Of a stretch of 64,000 nucleotides of DNA, positions 29,352 through 39,863 are shown piece by piece. Position 1 is the stretch's first letter; each line of letters opens with the position of its first letter. A program made the translations under genes and the position numbers. This DNA is from Alphaproteobacteria bacterium (GTDB taxonomy: Bacteria > Pseudomonadota > Alphaproteobacteria > Micropepsales > Micropepsaceae). The stretch lies in the NCBI GenBank assembly GCA_021324545.1, contig JAJPIX010000040.1, positions 1 through 64,000 on the forward strand, written 5' to 3'. The notes beneath the pieces are model-generated. The model saw only the letters and a program-made list of their open reading frames with translations, searched no databases and was not told the DNA's origin.

Positions 29352-30305
29352 ATGCGAGATCCCTACGAAGTTCTCGGCGTATCGAAAGGCGCCAGCGACG
29401 CCGAGATCAAGAAGGCATTCCGGGCGCTCGCCAAGAAATACCATCCCGACACCAAGGGCGGCGACGAAAGCGCCAAGAAGCGCTTCCAGGAAATCAGCGC
29501 GGCCTACGACATCCTGGGCGACAAGGACAAGCGCAGGAAATTCGATGCCGGCGAAATCGACGCCAACGGCAATCCGCGCGGGTTCGATGCCGGCGCGGGC
29601 GGCTTCCGCGGCGGCCCGTTCGGAGGGGGCGGCCCCGGCGGCGCGCGCGAATACCGCTACACCTGGACGAACGCCGAACCGGGCGCTGAAACGGAAGGCT
29701 TCAGCGCCGAAGACCTTTTCTCCGACCTGCTCGGCGGGCTTGGCCGCGGCAGCGGCCGGCGGCGCAACACGCCCCAGCGCGGCCAGGACTTCATCATGAG
29801 CATGACGGTGGGCTTCGAGGAGGCCGCGCGCGGCGCAACCCGGCGCATCGAGCTGCCAAACGGCGAACAGATCGACGTGAAAATTCCGGCCGGGCTCAAG
29901 GACGGCCAGCAGATCCGCCTGCGCGGGCGGGGCGGCGCAGGCCGCAATGGCGGGCCCAACGGCGATGTGCTGATCGAAGTGTCGGTGGCGCCCCACCCCA
30001 CCATGACGCGCGAAGGCCGCAACATCAAAATCGATCTTCCGGTCACGCTGAAGGAAGCCGTTCTCGGCGGAAAGGTGCCCGTCCACACGCTGACCGGCGA
30101 AGTTTTCCTGACGGTGCCCGCCGGCTCCAACACCGGCACGGTGCTCAGGCTCAAGGGCAAGGGCATCCCCGCTTCGGGCGGAGAACCCGCCGGCGACTTA
30201 TATGTACGGCTACTGGTGGTCCTGCCCGACCGGCCGGACGCCGAACTGAAGAAATTCGCCGAAAACTGGAGCACGGGCTACGATCCAAGGGCCAAAAGCC
30301 GGTGA
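29352..30305 (+). CDS. DnaJ-family (CbpA-like) chaperone
   Basis: J-domain [15 protein letters not shown]...KYHPDTKGG; Gly/Phe-rich region; DnaJ C-terminal domain without the Cys-rich zinc finger. Confidence 0.92.
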   Translation: MRDPYEVLGVSKGASDAEIKKAFRALAKKYHPDTKGGDESAKKRFQEISAAYDILGDKDKRRKFDAGEIDANGNPRGFDAGAGGFRGGPFGGGGPGGAREYRYTWTNAEPGAETEGFSAEDLFSDLLGGLGRGSGRRRNTPQRGQDFIMSMTVGFEEAARGATRRIELPNGEQIDVKIPAGLKDGQQIRLRGRGGAGRNGGPNGDVLIEVSVAPHPTMTREGRNIKIDLPVTLKEAVLGGKVPVHTLTGEVFLTVPAGSNTGTVLRLKGKGIPASGGEPAGDLYVRLLVVLPDRPDAELKKFAENWSTGYDPRAKSR

Positions 30306-30376
30306 ATGCAGGACAATTTGTCTCCGGACGGGGTTAGGACATAAACTCCGCGCACCATAAGCCAAGGTTTTCCGAA

Positions 30377-32236
30377 TTGCCGCGCAAGCTGACCGCCATC
30401 CTGTCCGCCGACGTTGTGGGCTACAGCCGCATGATGGAGGCCGATGAGCCGGGCACGCTGGCGCGCCTGAAGGCCAACCGCGCCACGATCTTCGAGCCCC
30501 AGGTCGCCGCCCATGGCGGGCGCATCGTCAAGCTGATCGGCGACGGGACGCTGGCCGAATTCGCGAGCGTCGTATCCGCGGTGCAGTGCGCGCTGGCGAT
30601 CCAGGCCGAAACCATCGAAGCGGAAGCACAGGCACCGGAGTCACGGCGCATCCATTACCGCATCGGCGTCAACCTGGGCGATGTGATCGTCGAAGGCGAC
30701 GACATCTATGGCGACGGCGTGAACGTGGCCGCCCGCATCCAGGCGCTGGCCGAGCCGGACGGCGTGACCATTTCGGCAAGCGTGCGCGACCACATGGACG
30801 GCAAGGTCGAAGCCGAATTCAGGGACATGGGCGAACACACGGTGAAGAACATCGAGCGGCCCATCCGCGTCTTCGCCGTGAAGGCGAAAACAAAGGCTGC
30901 CCGGACGTCGCGGCTTTCGATCTGCGTTCTGCCTTTCGCCAACATCAGCGACGACCCGCAGCAGGAATATTTCAGCGACGGAATCAGCGAAGACATCATC
31001 ACCGACCTTTCCAAGGTGTCGGCGCTGGGCATCATCGCGCGCAATACCGCCTTCCAGTTCAAGGGCAAGAGTGTGGACATTCCGCAGATCGCCCGCCAGC
31101 TGAAGGTGAGCCACATCCTGGAAGGAAGCGTGCGCAAGGCCGGCGCAAGGCTGCGCATCACCGCCCAGCTGATCGACGGCGGCAGCGGCGAGCATGTGTG
31201 GGCCGAGCGTTACGACCGCAATCTCGACGACATTTTCGCGCTGCAAGACGAGATTTCCGAAGCCATCGTGAAGGCGCTGAAGCTGAAGCTGCTGCCGGAA
31301 GAAAAGAAGGCCATCGAGAAGCGCGGCACCAGCAATGCCGAAGCCTACAATCTCTATCTGATGGCGCGGCAGAATTACGTGATCGGCAACGAAGGCTATT
31401 CCAACCGCGCCGAAGCCATCGTGCGGCTGTGCAAGCGCGCCACGGAGATAGACCCCAATTACGCGCAGGCCTGGGCGCTGATGGCGCTGGGGCAGATGAT
31501 TCTGCGTTTCACGCACGGCATCAAGACCGACGACGGCCTGAAGGCGGTGGAGCACGCGCTTTCGCTTGATCCCAATCTGGCGGAAGCACACGCGATCAAG
31601 GCGCGCATCCTGTCGGATCTCGGGCGCACGGAAGAGGCCAACGCCGAAATCGCAAGCGCGCTCAAACTCGACCCCGAATCCTACGAGGTGAACAAATCGG
31701 CGGCGCGGCTGAGCTTCCGCCAGAGCCAGATGAAAGCCGCCGCGCATTATTTCGAAAAGGCCACTGCGCTGATGGAGACCGATTTCAGCTCGCCGCTCAT
31801 GCTGATGACCTGTTACGGCGCGACCAAGGACCGCGACGCGCTCCTGCGGGCGGCGCGCATCACCCTGGAACGGTCGGAAAAGACGCTGGCGCAGGATCAG
31901 AACAATGGCGCGGCGATTGCCGCCGGCACCAATGCGCTGGCGGTGCTGGGCGAACCGGACCGCGCCAGGGACTGGATGAACCGGGCGTTGCTGATCGATC
32001 CCGACAACATGAACATGCGCTACAACTTCGCGTGCACGCTTCTGACGCAGCTGCGCGACAACGACACGGCGCTGGAGATGCTGGGGCCGGTTTTCGCCAA
32101 ATGGAACAGCGGATTCCTGAAGCACGCCAAGGCCGATCCCGACCTTGATTCGATCCGCGACGATCCGCGATTCAAGGCCATGCTGGCTTCGGCGGAAGCG
32201 CGCGTGGCCCAGGAAGCCCAATCGGGCGAAAGCTGA
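30377..32236 (+). CDS. Class III adenylate/guanylate cyclase with TolB-like and TPR domains (copy 1)
   Basis: TTG start; RKLTAILSADVVGYSRMM, KLIGDGTLAEF, DIYGDGVNVAARI; RLSICVLPFANISDDPQQEYFSDG; TPRs. Confidence 0.9.
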   Translation: MPRKLTAILSADVVGYSRMMEADEPGTLARLKANRATIFEPQVAAHGGRIVKLIGDGTLAEFASVVSAVQCALAIQAETIEAEAQAPESRRIHYRIGVNLGDVIVEGDDIYGDGVNVAARIQALAEPDGVTISASVRDHMDGKVEAEFRDMGEHTVKNIERPIRVFAVKAKTKAARTSRLSICVLPFANISDDPQQEYFSDGISEDIITDLSKVSALGIIARNTAFQFKGKSVDIPQIARQLKVSHILEGSVRKAGARLRITAQLIDGGSGEHVWAERYDRNLDDIFALQDEISEAIVKALKLKLLPEEKKAIEKRGTSNAEAYNLYLMARQNYVIGNEGYSNRAEAIVRLCKRATEIDPNYAQAWALMALGQMILRFTHGIKTDDGLKAVEHALSLDPNLAEAHAIKARILSDLGRTEEANAEIASALKLDPESYEVNKSAARLSFRQSQMKAAAHYFEKATALMETDFSSPLMLMTCYGATKDRDALLRAARITLERSEKTLAQDQNNGAAIAAGTNALAVLGEPDRARDWMNRALLIDPDNMNMRYNFACTLLTQLRDNDTALEMLGPVFAKWNSGFLKHAKADPDLDSIRDDPRFKAMLASAEARVAQEAQSGES

Positions 32237-34098
32237 TGCAGCGCAAGCTGACGGCGATCCTTTCGGCCGACGTCGTTGGCTACAGCGGCCTGATGGAGGC
32301 CGACGAGGCCGGCACGCTGCAGAAGCTGAAAGACAATCGCGCCCGGATTTTCGATCCGGCCGTCGCGGCCAACGGCGGGCGCGTGTTCAAGCTCATGGGC
32401 GACGGCGCGCTGGCGGAATTCGGCAGCGTGATGGCGGCGGTGAATTGTGCCATGGCGATCCAGACGGAAACCGAGAAGAGCGACGCCTATGCCGGAGATC
32501 GCATCCGCTATCGCATCGGAATCAATCTGGGGGAAGTGATCGTCGAAGGCGACGATATCTACGGCGAAGGGGTGAACGTGGCCGCGCGCATCCAGGCGCT
32601 GGCGCCGGTGGGGGGCGTTGCGATTTCCAAGGCCGTCCGCGACCAGATCGACGGAAAGGTGCCCCATGCCTTCGAGGACATGGGCGAACATTCGGTGAAG
32701 AACATCGAGCGCCCGATTCATGTATTCTCCGTCCACGCGTCCACCCCGGCCAAGGCTGAAGGTTCCAGAATGAGCTCACCCGGCAGGCTTTCCATCTGCG
32801 TTCTGCCGTTCGTGAACATGAGCGGCGATGTGGAACAGGAGTATTTCAGCGACGGCATCAGCGAAGACATCATCACCGATCTTTCCAAGGTGTCGGCGCT
32901 GTCGGTGACTGCGCGCAACACCGCTTTCACCTACAAGGGCAAGAGCCTGAAAATCCCGCAGGTTGCGCGCGAGCTGGGCGTGAGCCACGTGCTGGAAGGC
33001 AGCGTGCGCAAATCCGGCGGGCGCGTGCGCATCACGGCCCAGCTGATTGACGGGGCCGCCGGCGACCACATCTGGGCGGAACGTTACGACCGAGACCTCA
33101 ACGACATTTTCGCGCTGCAGGACGAAATCTCCGAAGCCATCGTGAAGGCGCTGAAACTGAAGCTGCTGCCGGAAGAGAAAAAGGCCATCGAGAAGCGCGG
33201 CACCGACAATGTGGAGGCCTACAATCTTTACCTGATGGCGCGGCAATACAGCGTGACCGCTAGCCTTGGCGATCCGCGCATGGCCGACGCCATCCTGCGG
33301 CTGTGCCGGGGAGCCCTCGCGCTCGATCCCAACTATGCGCGCGCCTGGGCCCTGATCGCGGTGACGCAGGTCAACCGGCGCTTCTATATGGGGCTTGCCG
33401 GCGAGGACGGGCTTGCGGCCGCCGAACGCGCCATCGCGCTCGATCCCAACCTCGCGGAAGCCCATGCCGCGAAAGGCGTCGTGCTGACGTTCAGCAACAA
33501 CCCCGCCGCGGCAAAGGCCGAGATCGAAAAGGCGCTGGCGCTCGATCCGGAATCCTACGAGGCGACCAAGGCGGCCGGGCGGCTGGCCTACACCGTGCGC
33601 GACTATGACACCGCGGTCCGCAATTTCGAGAAGGCGGCCGAGATCATGGACACGGATTACTGGTCATGCGGCATGCTGCTCAGCACCTACCGGGTGAAGG
33701 GTAACAAGGAGCTGGCCCGGCGCAACGCCGAGCGAACGCTCGCCCGCACCGAACGGATCCTGGCGCAGGACCCCAACAACGGATCGGCGATGAGCTTCGC
33801 GATCGACGCGCTGGCCACGCTCGGCCAGGCCGACCGGGCCAAGGAAATGATGAAGCGCGCGCTGCTGCTCGACCCCGACAATGTGAACATGCGCTACAAT
33901 CTGGCCTGCTCGACCCTGATGCAGCTGCACGATGTCGATGCCTGTCTCGATCTTCTGGAGCCGCTGTACAAGGTGATCTCCCGCGCGCTTCTGAACTGGA
34001 CGAAGAGCGATGCGGACCTCGATTCCATCCGCGACCATCCCCGGCTGAAAGCCATGGTCGCCGAGGCCGAACAGCGGCTGGCCGAAAGCGGCAGCTAG
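32236..34098 (+). CDS. Class III adenylate/guanylate cyclase with TolB-like and TPR domains (copy 2)
   Basis: ATG overlaps the upstream TGA (TGATG); same architecture and near-identical mid region. Confidence 0.9.
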   Translation: MQRKLTAILSADVVGYSGLMEADEAGTLQKLKDNRARIFDPAVAANGGRVFKLMGDGALAEFGSVMAAVNCAMAIQTETEKSDAYAGDRIRYRIGINLGEVIVEGDDIYGEGVNVAARIQALAPVGGVAISKAVRDQIDGKVPHAFEDMGEHSVKNIERPIHVFSVHASTPAKAEGSRMSSPGRLSICVLPFVNMSGDVEQEYFSDGISEDIITDLSKVSALSVTARNTAFTYKGKSLKIPQVARELGVSHVLEGSVRKSGGRVRITAQLIDGAAGDHIWAERYDRDLNDIFALQDEISEAIVKALKLKLLPEEKKAIEKRGTDNVEAYNLYLMARQYSVTASLGDPRMADAILRLCRGALALDPNYARAWALIAVTQVNRRFYMGLAGEDGLAAAERAIALDPNLAEAHAAKGVVLTFSNNPAAAKAEIEKALALDPESYEATKAAGRLAYTVRDYDTAVRNFEKAAEIMDTDYWSCGMLLSTYRVKGNKELARRNAERTLARTERILAQDPNNGSAMSFAIDALATLGQADRAKEMMKRALLLDPDNVNMRYNLACSTLMQLHDVDACLDLLEPLYKVISRALLNWTKSDADLDSIRDHPRLKAMVAEAEQRLAESGS

Positions 34099-34164
34099 GG
34101 CCGCTGGAAACCTGCCCCGCCCCTCGGCTATAGGGGTGCCCCACAGCAAAAGGGATCAGACGGC

Positions 34165-34986
34165 ATGTCCATAAACGGCCTGATGGCGGGCAAGCGCGGC
34201 CTCATCATGGGGGTCGCCAACGACCGCTCCATCGCCTGGGGCATCGCCGAGGTGCTGCACAAGGCGGGGGCGGAGCTGGCCTTCACCTACCAGGGCGAGA
34301 CGTTCCGCAAACGCGTGGTGCCGCTGGTGGAACCGCTGAAACCCGCCGCTGTGCTCGACTGCGACGTGACAAGCCAGGGCTCGATGGACGCGGTGTTCGC
34401 GGAGCTGGGGAAAAAATGGCCGTCGCTCGACTTCGTGGTGCACGCCATCGCGTTTTCCGACAAGAGCGAGCTGACCGGACGCTATGTGGACACCTCGCCC
34501 GACAATTTCGCGATGACCATGAACATCTCCTGCTATTCCTTCACCGCGGTCGCACAGCGCGCCGAACGGATGATGCCGCATGGCGGGAGCCTGCTCACCC
34601 TCTCCTACTACGGCGCAGAGCGCGTCATCCCGCATTACAATGTGATGGGCGTGGCGAAGGCCGCGCTGGAAGCGAGCGTGCGGTATCTCGCCGAAGACCT
34701 GGGAAAGAAAAACATCCGCGTAAATGCGGTGTCGGCCGGGCCGATCAAGACGCTGGCGGCGAGCGGAATCGGCGATTTCCGCTACATCCTGAAGTGGAAC
34801 GAATACAACTCGCCCTTGCGCCGCACGGTGACGACAGAAGAAGTGGGCAACGCTTCGCTGTTTCTTCTGTCCGACCTCGGCAAGGCGGTGACGGGTGAGT
34901 GCCTTTTCGTGGATGCGGGCTATCACATCGTGGGCATGAAGGCGGAAGACGCGCCCGACCTGTCCGTTCCCAAGCCTGAAGGCTGA
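34165..34986 (+). CDS. fabI: Enoyl-[acyl-carrier-protein] reductase (NADH)
   Basis: GLIMGVANDRSIAWGIA, TLSYYGAERVIPHYNVMGVAKAALEASVRYLA, VNAVSAGPIKTLAASGI. Confidence 0.95.
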   Translation: MSINGLMAGKRGLIMGVANDRSIAWGIAEVLHKAGAELAFTYQGETFRKRVVPLVEPLKPAAVLDCDVTSQGSMDAVFAELGKKWPSLDFVVHAIAFSDKSELTGRYVDTSPDNFAMTMNISCYSFTAVAQRAERMMPHGGSLLTLSYYGAERVIPHYNVMGVAKAALEASVRYLAEDLGKKNIRVNAVSAGPIKTLAASGIGDFRYILKWNEYNSPLRRTVTTEEVGNASLFLLSDLGKAVTGECLFVDAGYHIVGMKAEDAPDLSVPKPEG

Positions 34987-35064
34987 AGCGGAAGCCGCGA
35001 ACATGACTGCTGCCGAGCCGGATGATTTGATTGCCGATGTCCGGGTTATGACGGCCGGGCTCCG

Positions 35065-36168
35065 ATGAGTCATAACACCTTCGGCCATCTGTTCCGCGTG
35101 ACGACCTTCGGCGAAAGCCACGGTCCCGCCATGGGCTGCGTGGTGGATGGCTGCCCGCCGGGCATCCCGCTGGTGGAGGCCGACATCCAGCGCGATCTGG
35201 ACCGGCGACGGCCGGGTCAAAGCAAATTCGTCAGCCAGCGGCGCGAGCCGGACACGGTGAAAATATTATCCGGCGTTTTTCAGGACGAGCGGATGAAGAA
35301 GCAGGTGACGACCGGCTCACCCATCGCGCTGCTGATCGAGAATGTGGATGCGCGCGGAAAAGACTATGCGGAGATCCGCGACAAGTTCCGTCCCGGCCAT
35401 GCCGACTACACCTACTGGGCGAAGTATGACGGCATTCGCGACTATCGCGGCGGCGGCCGCCAGAGCGCGCGCGAAACCGCCGCCCGCGTGGCCGCCGGCG
35501 CCATCGCGCGCAAGGTTCTCGACACTTTATACAGGCGCGTGGCGGTGCGCGGCGCGCTGGTGCAGATCGGCAATCGCGCAATTGATCGCAAGCGCTGGGA
35601 CTGGAAGGAAATCCCGCGCAACCCCTTTTTCTGCCCCGATGCGAAGATGGCGGCGGAATGGGCGGTTTATCTCGACGCCATCCGCAAGCGCGGCTCCTCC
35701 ATCGGCGCGATCGTGGAAGTGGTGGCCGAAGGAATTCCGGCCGGGCTGGGCGCGCCGGTTTACGGCAAACTCGATGCCGATATCGCCGCCGCCATGATGA
35801 GCATCAATGCGGTCAAGGGCGTGGAGATCGGCGCGGGCATGCGCGCGGCCGAGCTTTCCGGCGAAGAGAATGCCGACGAAATGCGCAAGGGCGCGCGCGG
35901 CCGCCCGCGCTTTCTCTCCAATCAGGCCGGCGGAATTCTGGGCGGCATTTCCAGCGGCCAGCCCATCGTCGTGCGCTTTGCGGTGAAGCCCACTTCTTCG
36001 ATCCTGACTCCGCGGCGGACGATTGATGTGAAGGGCAACAACACCACGATTTCCACCAAAGGGCGGCACGATCCCTGCGTCGGCATCCGGGCCGTGCCCG
36101 TGGGCGAAGCGATGCTTGCCTGCGTCTTGGCCGACCACGCGCTTCGCCACCGTGCGCAGATGGGATGA
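35065..36168 (+). CDS. aroC: Chorismate synthase
   Basis: [68 protein letters not shown]. Confidence 0.97.
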   Translation: MSHNTFGHLFRVTTFGESHGPAMGCVVDGCPPGIPLVEADIQRDLDRRRPGQSKFVSQRREPDTVKILSGVFQDERMKKQVTTGSPIALLIENVDARGKDYAEIRDKFRPGHADYTYWAKYDGIRDYRGGGRQSARETAARVAAGAIARKVLDTLYRRVAVRGALVQIGNRAIDRKRWDWKEIPRNPFFCPDAKMAAEWAVYLDAIRKRGSSIGAIVEVVAEGIPAGLGAPVYGKLDADIAAAMMSINAVKGVEIGAGMRAAELSGEENADEMRKGARGRPRFLSNQAGGILGGISSGQPIVVRFAVKPTSSILTPRRTIDVKGNNTTISTKGRHDPCVGIRAVPVGEAMLACVLADHALRHRAQMG

Positions 36169-36175
36169 ATGACCG

Positions 36176-37006
36176 TCAGCCCGTCACGACATGAAGCACG
36201 ATATCGCAGGCGAAATGGCTGCCCATCGCCCATTCCAGCCCGAAGCGGCGGTAGAGCCAACCGAACACAAGCCCGCCCAGTGCATTGAGCGCAACGACGC
36301 GCAGGGTGAGCGCGGCGGTCAACGGCGCGATGGCGGCCGCAGCCGGCAAATGCCCCGCGCCGAACAGCAGCGCCGTCACGATATTCGCCGTCCAGAACAC
36401 GCCGCCCGGCAACAGCGCACGCCCGTCCGCGCGCCCTCCGGCGATCATGCGCAGAAAGAGACCGAGCAACGACAGCAATCCCAGGCGCATCAGGATTTCC
36501 TCATCAAGCCCCCCATAGAAAGAGGCCAGAAAGCCTTGCCACGGAGAGGGTTGAGCGCCGGCGTGCCGCGCCTGGGCGATGAACGCCGCCACCGATGGCA
36601 TCGGCATGAACACATAACGGTCCAGCGCAATGAGCGCGCCGCCGGTCACTAGGCCGGCGGCAATGGCGAACGTCAGCGTCGCCGCAGTGCGTTGCGGCAA
36701 CGGTGAGCGCGAATAGAGCGCGGCAAGAATTGGCGCGCCCAACCCCAGCTTGCGCGCGGCCCACAAACCGGCGAACACCGCAATGGCCAGAAGCAGCGCC
36801 GATTGCGCGAACGAAACGGCCAGCAAGATACCGATGGCAAGATGGCTGCGCGCGGCGGCAGCGGCCAACGCGCCGCGCTCAAGCGCGAGAACATAGGGAA
36901 GCACAAGCGCAGCGCCGAGCAGCGCCAGCGCATAAAGCGTGAGGCCGACCTTCCAGAACACCCCGCGCGGCAGTTTCTCCCCGGCCATGCCTGCCGTTCC
37001 GCTCAC
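36176..37006 (-). CDS. CPBP-family intramembrane protease-like protein
   Basis: Multi-TM, GGLDEEILMRLGLL (EExxxR), FGAGHLPAA, GSHFACDIVLH. Confidence 0.8.
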   Translation of the reverse strand: MSGTAGMAGEKLPRGVFWKVGLTLYALALLGAALVLPYVLALERGALAAAAARSHLAIGILLAVSFAQSALLLAIAVFAGLWAARKLGLGAPILAALYSRSPLPQRTAATLTFAIAAGLVTGGALIALDRYVFMPMPSVAAFIAQARHAGAQPSPWQGFLASFYGGLDEEILMRLGLLSLLGLFLRMIAGGRADGRALLPGGVFWTANIVTALLFGAGHLPAAAAIAPLTAALTLRVVALNALGGLVFGWLYRRFGLEWAMGSHFACDIVLHVVTG

Positions 37007-38046
37007 CTCGCGCGCCGGCGCGCGCGCGGTTTTCTGAACACGGCGATTTTGGTCAGATACGCGACGTCGCTCTTCTCGCGTTTCAGGCCCACATCGCCAA
37101 ACAGTTTGGCGAAATCGGTTTTCGCGTAGCTCGAGAAATAAGGTTCATGGAGAAGGTGGGGGAAGACATCAATCATGCCGTCGAAGGCCGGCGCATCGCC
37201 ATACTGAATCGAATCCGCCAGCACGAACATGCCGCCCGGCTTCAGCACGCGCGCGATTTCCTTCGCCACGGCCGCGCGCACCTTGGGCGGCAGCTCGTGG
37301 AACAGGTAGATGCTGACGGCGCAATCCACGCTTCGGTTCTTGAGCGGCATTTTCTCCGCCGGCGCATGGACGTAGCGGATGTGCCTCTCGCGCGAAAGAT
37401 TGCGCCCGGCTTCTTCGAGATAGGGCTCCGAGAGATCGAGCGCGATCGCCTGCAGCTCCGGCTCGACATGCTTCACGAAGGACAGAAAGCGGCCGGTGCC
37501 CGCGCCGATATCGAGCAGCGTCGTTTTCGCCGGATCGCGGGTTTCCAGAAACTTCGCGATGGGCACGAAAGCCTGGCGCCGCATGGCATCGGCGGTGCCG
37601 GCAAACAGCGCTTCCACCTGGAAATCGTAGAGCTTGGCGGAGTCGCGGCTTAAGTAGCCGCCGGTCTGAAAGTGGAAATTCTGGCGGAAATAGCGGGGCA
37701 GATCGCCCTCGCCTTTCACTTCGCTGTGGCCGCGCCTGCGCCTGCGCCTTGCCACGCGCGGAATATCGGCCAGGAACCGCGCGCTCTTCATCGCCTCGCG
37801 CATTTCGCCGGCCAGATCGATGGGCGCCGGATAGAGCCCGGCTTCCACATTGCGCCAGTCCTGCACGAAGAGATCGCGCATGGCCGCAAACGTGGTCGCA
37901 AGCGATGGAATCGGATGTTCGGGCACCGGAATTTCGGCGAATGCGTCGCGCGCCACGATCCGCGCCGCCAGATAGTGCATGCCGTAAAATGCCACGCGCG
38001 CGGTCTGCGCCGCCGCGTAAGCCAGGGACTTCGACCTTTCGTTCAT
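37003..38046 (-). CDS. Class I SAM-dependent methyltransferase
   Basis: LLDIGAGTGRFLSFVKHVEPELQAIALDLS; CAVSIYLFHELPP. Confidence 0.88.
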   Translation of the reverse strand: MNERSKSLAYAAAQTARVAFYGMHYLAARIVARDAFAEIPVPEHPIPSLATTFAAMRDLFVQDWRNVEAGLYPAPIDLAGEMREAMKSARFLADIPRVARRRRRRGHSEVKGEGDLPRYFRQNFHFQTGGYLSRDSAKLYDFQVEALFAGTADAMRRQAFVPIAKFLETRDPAKTTLLDIGAGTGRFLSFVKHVEPELQAIALDLSEPYLEEAGRNLSRERHIRYVHAPAEKMPLKNRSVDCAVSIYLFHELPPKVRAAVAKEIARVLKPGGMFVLADSIQYGDAPAFDGMIDVFPHLLHEPYFSSYAKTDFAKLFGDVGLKREKSDVAYLTKIAVFRKPRARRRAR

Positions 38047-38050
38047 TCCG

Positions 38051-38788
38051 TCACCAGCTGGGAAGTTCGGCCGCGATCTGGGTTCCGACCGAAACCTGCG
38101 GATCGGACGGCGGGGACATGCCGGTGTCCTTTTCCTCCTTGGCCACGCATGTCTTCGCGGCCACGCCCAGATCGGGGAAATCGTGCGAGGCGGAAAATAC
38201 CGAGAGCACGCAGTTGTCGAAATATGTGTATTTCGCCTTCGCAGAGCAGCCGAAGGATGTCCGGTCGGGCCGGGCCGCGGTGATGACCAGACGGTCGGGC
38301 GCGGAAATCGCCGGCACGAAAATCCCCGAGAAGCAGGCCGAAACGATCACCACAGCCGGATTGTGGCCGCAGGCATTATTGACCATGATCGCCAGGTCGG
38401 TCGGCGAAACGATGTCATCCCCCACGCGCACGCCATCGGGCGATCCATGCGACGTGATGTAAAGCAGGCAGCCGCCCGGCGCAGACTGCGACAGGTCCCA
38501 AAGCGCCGTCGCCATGCCGTGCGCGCTCGATTTTCGCAGCGACGGATCCCCCAGGCGATCGGCCTGCGCGGACAACTGCGCGATGTTCTGCGGCCTGAAC
38601 CCAATTCCTTCAAGATCGGTAACAAGATCGCGCCGGGCATCGTCGAACACCGGGCTTTGGCTTCCGTCGTGCGCGCGCCAGTCGCCCGCCACCACGACGG
38701 CCGCCCAGTTTCCAAAACCGTTCGCCATTGCCGGAGCGGCGGCGAAAACGGCCGCCCCGATCGCTCCCAGAAATGCGCTCAGCCGCAT
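38051..38788 (-). CDS. Secreted C13/caspase-like cysteine peptidase
   Basis: Start MRLSAFLGAIGAAVFAAAPAMANGFGNW; LLYITSHGSPDG (His) and VVIVSACFSGIFVPAI (Cys) motifs. Confidence 0.75.
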   Translation of the reverse strand: MRLSAFLGAIGAAVFAAAPAMANGFGNWAAVVVAGDWRAHDGSQSPVFDDARRDLVTDLEGIGFRPQNIAQLSAQADRLGDPSLRKSSAHGMATALWDLSQSAPGGCLLYITSHGSPDGVRVGDDIVSPTDLAIMVNNACGHNPAVVIVSACFSGIFVPAISAPDRLVITAARPDRTSFGCSAKAKYTYFDNCVLSVFSASHDFPDLGVAAKTCVAKEEKDTGMSPPSDPQVSVGTQIAAELPSW

Positions 38789-38795
38789 GCGTCGT

Positions 38796-39863
38796 TCACC
38801 TGCGCGTAAAGACCGCCACCAATTCAATATGCTCCGACCAGAGAAATTGGTCCACCGGCCGCACGGTCCCCATGCGAAACCCTCCGTCCGACAGAATCCG
38901 CGCATCGCGCCCGAAGCTTTCGGAATTGCAGGATACATAGGCCACGCGCGGGACATCGGATTGCGCAAGCGCCCGCACCTGCGCCAGCGCGCCGGCCCGC
39001 GGCGGATCGAGCACGACGCCATCGAAGGCGCCGAGTTCGCCCGCCGTGAGCGGCTGCCGGAAAAGATCGCGCCTTTCGGTCGTGACGGGCTTGAGCCCCG
39101 CCGTCTTGCGCGCCGCTGCGCCAAGCGCATCCAGCATGGCCGGATCGGCATCGACCGCATGCACGCGCGCGCGTTCGGCGAGCGGAAAGGCGAATGTGCC
39201 GGCGCCGCAGAAAAGATCGGCCAGGTACTTCGCACCTGCCAGCGCATCGCGCACGAAAGCCTGGAGCATGTGTTCGCCTTCGCGGGTCGGCTGCAGAAAG
39301 CAATCCGGCGGAATCGCGACTTCGGCCCGGCCGAGGCGGACCAAGGGTCTCGCGGCTTCGGCCAGAAGCTCGCCATTTGCCGTCATCCGCGCAAGATCGA
39401 GCCGCGACATCCAGCGCGCGATTTCCGCGGCAATGTTTGGGTCGAATTTGCGTTTCCAGCGCAGCGCAACATCCAGGCCGTTGTCGGACCGGGTGACATG
39501 GGCTTCCGCCCCTTCGCCTTCGCGCAGGATCGCAGCCATCATGCGGCGCAGGCCGCCCGCAAGAGCGAAGACTTCCGGCGTCAGCACCAGACATTCGCGC
39601 ATGTCCACGATGGCGTGCGATCTTGCGGCATGAAACCCGATCAGGACGCCGCCGCCGCGCTTTGCGAGCTTGAACACCGCCCGCCGCCGCGTGGCCGGCG
39701 CAACGGCTGCGACCTCGGCCACATCCGCATTTCCCAATCCGTGGCGCTCAAGCGCGCGGACGACAGTGTGGCGCTTCAGCGCGCGATAGTCCGCCGGCGC
39801 AAGGTTTTGAAAGGTACATCCGCCGCAGGTGCCAAAATGGATGCAGACGTGCGGTTCAGGCAC
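38796..39863 (-). CDS. RNA (uracil-C5)-methyltransferase, RlmD/RumA family
   Basis: [15 protein letters not shown] Fe-S motif, [35 protein letters not shown]; probable GTG start at 39863. Confidence 0.85.
   Translation of the reverse strand: MPEPHVCIHFGTCGGCTFQNLAPADYRALKRHTVVRALERHGLGNADVAEVAAVAPATRRRAVFKLAKRGGGVLIGFHAARSHAIVDMRECLVLTPEVFALAGGLRRMMAAILREGEGAEAHVTRSDNGLDVALRWKRKFDPNIAAEIARWMSRLDLARMTANGELLAEAARPLVRLGRAEVAIPPDCFLQPTREGEHMLQAFVRDALAGAKYLADLFCGAGTFAFPLAERARVHAVDADPAMLDALGAAARKTAGLKPVTTERRDLFRQPLTAGELGAFDGVVLDPPRAGALAQVRALAQSDVPRVAYVSCNSESFGRDARILSDGGFRMGTVRPVDQFLWSEHIELVAVFTRR

Noticed and set aside
38789-39376. N-terminal extension of ORF 38051..39376
   Set aside because: Overlaps the RlmD-like gene in another frame; the signal peptide start at 38788 explains the C13 protein.
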